Assembly (NCBI GenBank): GCA_903885865.1
Contig: CAISKH010000228.1
Location: 1 to 6,334, forward strand
Direction: 5' to 3'
DNA length: 6,334 nucleotides
DNA from: an uncultured Mucilaginibacter sp.
GTDB lineage: Bacteria; Bacteroidota; Bacteroidia; Sphingobacteriales; Sphingobacteriaceae
The notes under the pieces are model-generated. The model worked only from the letters and a program-made list of their open reading frames with translations, was not told where the DNA came from and ran no database searches. Shown here in pieces: positions 3,624 through 6,334 of this stretch. The position numbers and the translations under genes are program-made. How positions within the stretch are numbered: the first letter of the stretch is position 1; each line of letters begins with the position of its first letter.

Positions 3624-6334
3624 TCACCTAAAATTTCTCCCTTTATGAAAAGCTTCGCGGCTATCGGGTGAGGGGGCCGTGGTTTCGTCTGCACGTGCCA
3701 ATGTTAGCAATGGCAGGTTATCCTCGTTTCCTATGGTTAGGCCCCGCAGCAGGCTGTTCAGGTTAAAGCAACGGCGCGACACCACATGTATCACTTCGCC
3801 CTCTATCTGCAATTTGCCTTCCACCATAAACAACCGCGATTGGATGATCTCTTTGCGGTATTGGTTAAACAGTTTTTCCCATACCACAATATTGGCGGCC
3901 CCCGTTTCGTCTTCCAGCGTCATAAACAATATGCCTTTAGCCGTTCCGGGGCGCTGGCGCACGGTGATAAGGCCGGCCACCCGAACCGGGTCGCCATCTT
4001 TCATCGTTTTCAGATCGCCGATCTTTGTATTGTGCAGCAGGTACAGTTTTTCTCGCACCAGCGCTACCGGGTGGTTTTTGAGGGATAAGCCTGTTGATGA
4101 ATAATCCTGCACCACATGCTCACCTTCGGTCATTAACGGTAATTGTATTTGCACCTCCTTAACACTTTCTGATGGCGTGCCCTCAAACAGCGCCACGGGC
4201 CGGTCGCCTAATGCCGATACTTCCCATAACGCCTGACGGCGGTCGGCGCCCAATGAGCGGAATGCGTCCGCATCGCTCAGTTTTTCCAAAGCCGCTTCAT
4301 GAACGCCTGCCGCGCGCAACTGGTCGATATGGTTATAGGATTTATTTCTGCCATTGAGCAATTGCTGCATATCTTCCTCGCGTAATCCCTTAAACTGCCT
4401 GAAGCCCAGCCGAACCGTGCGGTAAGCGCCGTCCTTTTCTTTTAGTGTATTATCCCAAAAAGAATGGTTCACATCCACGGGTAAAACTACAACCTCATGA
4501 TCGCGGGCATCCCGCACAATTTGTGCGGGATGGTAAAATCCCATGGGCTGGCTATTGAGCAAAGCCGCGCAAAACACATCAGGATAATAGTATTTCAACC
4601 ATGACGATATATACACCAGTAAGGCAAACGAAGCCGCATGGCTTTCGGGGAAACCATATCCTTCAAACCCCTGCAACTGTTTAAACACGCGCCGCGAAAA
4701 TTCTTCTTCGTAACCACGCTCCACCATGCCGTCAACCATTTTCTTTTCATACAGGTGTAATTTGCCGTTTGCTTTAAAACTGGCCATGCTTCGGCGTAAC
4801 TGATCTGCCTGGGCGGGTGTAAAACCTGCTGCAACAATAGCTATCTCCATGGCCTGTTCCTGGAACAGTGGTACACCCAGTGTACGGCCCAATATTTCTT
4901 CCAACTCTTTGGATGGATACTCCACAGGTTCCTCGCCATTACGGCGGCGCAGGTAGGGGTGCACCATATCGCCTTGTATGGGACCGGGGCGCACAATGGC
5001 TACCTCGATAACCAGGTCGTAAAAGCAAGTGGGTTTGAGGCGTGGCAACATCGACATTTGTGCCCGGCTCTCTATCTGGAAAACGCCAATGGTATCGGCA
5101 TGGCATATCATCTCATAAACTTTCGGGTCATCCTGCGGCACGTTTGCCAGCGTTAATTTTTTGCCGTAATGTGCTAACACCATATCAAATGCCTTGCGGA
5201 TCATGGTAAGCATACCCAGGCCCAATACATCCACTTTCAGGATGCCCAACGCTTCCAGGTCGTCCTTGTTCCATTCCAATTGGGTGCGGTTTTCCATCCG
5301 GGCATTCATTACCGGGCAAAGGTCGGATAGTTTGTTATCCGTGATCACAAATCCGCCGGTATGCTGCCCTAATTGCCGCGGAAAGCCCATTAATTGCGTG
5401 GTTAATTCCAGAACCTTATAAATGACCGGGTCATGCAGGTTCAACCCCTGTTCCATCAATCGGTTCTCGTCAAAACCTTCTTCGCGGAAATCCCATATCG
5501 TAGCCCCAATGCGTTTGATGGTATCTTCTGATAACCCCATAGCCTTGCCCACATCACGTATAGCGCCCCGGTGGCGTTCCTGGGTTACGGTAGCAACAAT
5601 AGCCGCGTGTTCGCGGCCATAATCATCATAAATATATTGAATGATCTCCTCGCGCCGTTCATGCTCGAAATCCACATCAATATCGGGCCATTCTTCCCGC
5701 GCATCCGACATAAAACGGGAAAACAATAACCGCGATTTCATAGGATCAACCGCTGTAATGGCTAAACAATAACAAACCGTTGAGTTAGCCGCCGAACCAC
5801 GCCCCTGGTGCAGTATGCCCAGTTCTTCCGCTTTTTGGGTGTATTTATATACCCGCAGAAAATACGGGGCAAGTTTACGCTTTTCAATAAAAGCCAGTTC
5901 AAATTCTATCTGATCGCCAACCTTTTTTGGTACGCGTTCCCCATAACGCTCATGTGCGCCTGCCCATGTATATTTGATCAAACGCTGCTGCGGGGTAAGG
6001 CCATCGAGTATTTTTTCTTCCGGCTCAATATATTTTAAAGTATCTAATGAAAAGGTGCAGGCTTCCGCAATTTTTAACGCGTTACCTATCGCTTCAGGGT
6101 ATTGCCTGAATAAACGGTGTACTTCGTCGATAGGCTTAATAAACCGCTCCGCATTGGCATGCAGCCGGAAACCCGCTGTATGAATAGTGTATTTTTCGCG
6201 GATGCAGGTTAATACATCCTGCAATTCGCGGCGGTTGGCTACGTGGTAATGTACATCGCCAACTGCCACCATAGGTGGGCCCAATTGTGATAGGCGGTAT
6301 AATCTTTTGGCATCATCACCACTGTAGGAGCGGG
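3624..6334 (-). CDS. dnaE2: Error-prone DNA polymerase III alpha subunit DnaE2 (ImuC), 5' end outside window
   Basis: The frame is open to the right edge. The 902 visible residues lack roughly the first 150-200 of a protein usually near 1,050-1,080, namely most of the PHP domain. Numbering from the TTG codon at 6284, the last PHP motif D-V-H-Y-H is at 10-14 and GRGSAANS at 161-168. The palm aspartates are D201 and D203 (PDIDVDF, aligning with E. coli DnaE D401/D403) and D352 (VDVLGLGMLT, aligning with D555), so the polymerase is intact. RPGPIQGDMVHPYLRRRNG (432-450) is in the fingers. EGYGFPESHAASFALLVYIS (541-560) leads into the HhH region, with the NSQPMGFYHP signature nearby (577-586). An OB fold follows (about 766-840, with VRQRPGTAKGILFMTLEDETG). 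There is no tau-binding C-terminal domain. The RQRPGTAKG OB fold and short C-terminus separate DnaE2 from replicative DnaE1. It performs translesion synthesis with ImuA and ImuB, normally under SOS control. Those genes and the promoter would be beyond the right edge. Confidence 0.95.
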   Translation of the reverse strand, partial: RSYSGDDAKRLYRLSQLGPPMVAVGDVHYHVANRRELQDVLTCIREKYTIHTAGFRLHANAERFIKPIDEVHRLFRQYPEAIGNALKIAEACTFSLDTLKYIEPEEKILDGLTPQQRLIKYTWAGAHERYGERVPKKVGDQIEFELAFIEKRKLAPYFLRVYKYTQKAEELGILHQGRGSAANSTVCYCLAITAVDPMKSRLLFSRFMSDAREEWPDIDVDFEHERREEIIQYIYDDYGREHAAIVATVTQERHRGAIRDVGKAMGLSEDTIKRIGATIWDFREEGFDENRLMEQGLNLHDPVIYKVLELTTQLMGFPRQLGQHTGGFVITDNKLSDLCPVMNARMENRTQLEWNKDDLEALGILKVDVLGLGMLTMIRKAFDMVLAHYGKKLTLANVPQDDPKVYEMICHADTIGVFQIESRAQMSMLPRLKPTCFYDLVIEVAIVRPGPIQGDMVHPYLRRRNGEEPVEYPSKELEEILGRTLGVPLFQEQAMEIAIVAAGFTPAQADQLRRSMASFKANGKLHLYEKKMVDGMVERGYEEEFSRRVFKQLQGFEGYGFPESHAASFALLVYISSWLKYYYPDVFCAALLNSQPMGFYHPAQIVRDARDHEVVVLPVDVNHSFWDNTLKEKDGAYRTVRLGFRQFKGLREEDMQQLLNGRNKSYNHIDQLRAAGVHEAALEKLSDADAFRSLGADRRQALWEVSALGDRPVALFEGTPSESVKEVQIQLPLMTEGEHVVQDYSSTGLSLKNHPVALVREKLYLLHNTKIGDLKTMKDGDPVRVAGLITVRQRPGTAKGILFMTLEDETGAANIVVWEKLFNQYRKEIIQSRLFMVEGKLQIEGEVIHVVSRRCFNLNSLLRGLTIGNEDNLPLLTLARADETTAPSPDSREAFHKGRNFR

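Noticed and set aside
3679..4104. 141-codon open frame antisense to the dnaE2 3' part
   Set aside because: The minus strand here encodes the conserved OB fold of DnaE2, so this is a shadow.
6282..6284. TTG as the start codon of the polymerase gene
   Set aside because: The frame continues upstream without a stop to the window edge, encoding RSYSGDDAKRLYRLSQ, which fits the PHP domain. The codon is an internal Leu.

Overview
The window looks like a piece of a Bacteroidota chromosome, probably from the Sphingobacteriia/Chitinophagia side. The grounds are start codons without Shine-Dalgarno sequences, promoter-like TAnnTTTG elements, and a DnaE2-type polymerase that reads like those of soil Bacteroidota. 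The assignment is inference from protein character, not from a search.

Region 1 (1 to about 2050) is AT-rich (38% G+C in the two lines I counted, 61-120 and 1141-1200). It starts with a perfect hairpin terminator (1-32). Next comes a 17-nt segment that reads, on the minus strand, like the 3' end of a tRNA-Glu gene (44-60) with no tRNA body attached, the signature of an integration site. A non-coding stretch with two related palindromes follows (212-261). Two divergent accessory genes come next: a small single-pass membrane protein resembling DUF4760 (293-871, minus) and a 337-residue protein with a HEPN-like R-N-x3-H motif (909-1922, plus). I read this part as a mobile or accessory islet. The gene pair could be a defence or stress module, but that is a hypothesis.

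Region 2 (about 2050-3591) opens with a striking cluster of six direct TGTTTCA heptamers and one inverted copy, the last two forming the perfect 14-bp palindrome TGTTTCATGAAACA just upstream of a -7-like element. This looks like an operator for the next gene, an exported alpha/beta hydrolase with a C-terminal fibronectin-III-like domain (2212-3591). That gene is much more GC-rich in its first half (68% in 2401-2460).

Region 3 (3624 to the right edge, minus strand) is most of an error-prone DNA polymerase III alpha subunit, DnaE2/ImuC, of intermediate composition (53% in 5041-5100). Its start lies beyond the window. It converges with the hydrolase gene over a 32-bp gap that has no visible terminator. 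In related bacteria dnaE2 follows imuA and imuB in an SOS mutagenesis operon, and those genes would lie past the right edge here.

The three regions do not form one pathway. Most deserving of a second look are the TGTTTCA array, the HEPN-like gene with its divergent membrane partner, and the tRNA-like fragment at the left end.
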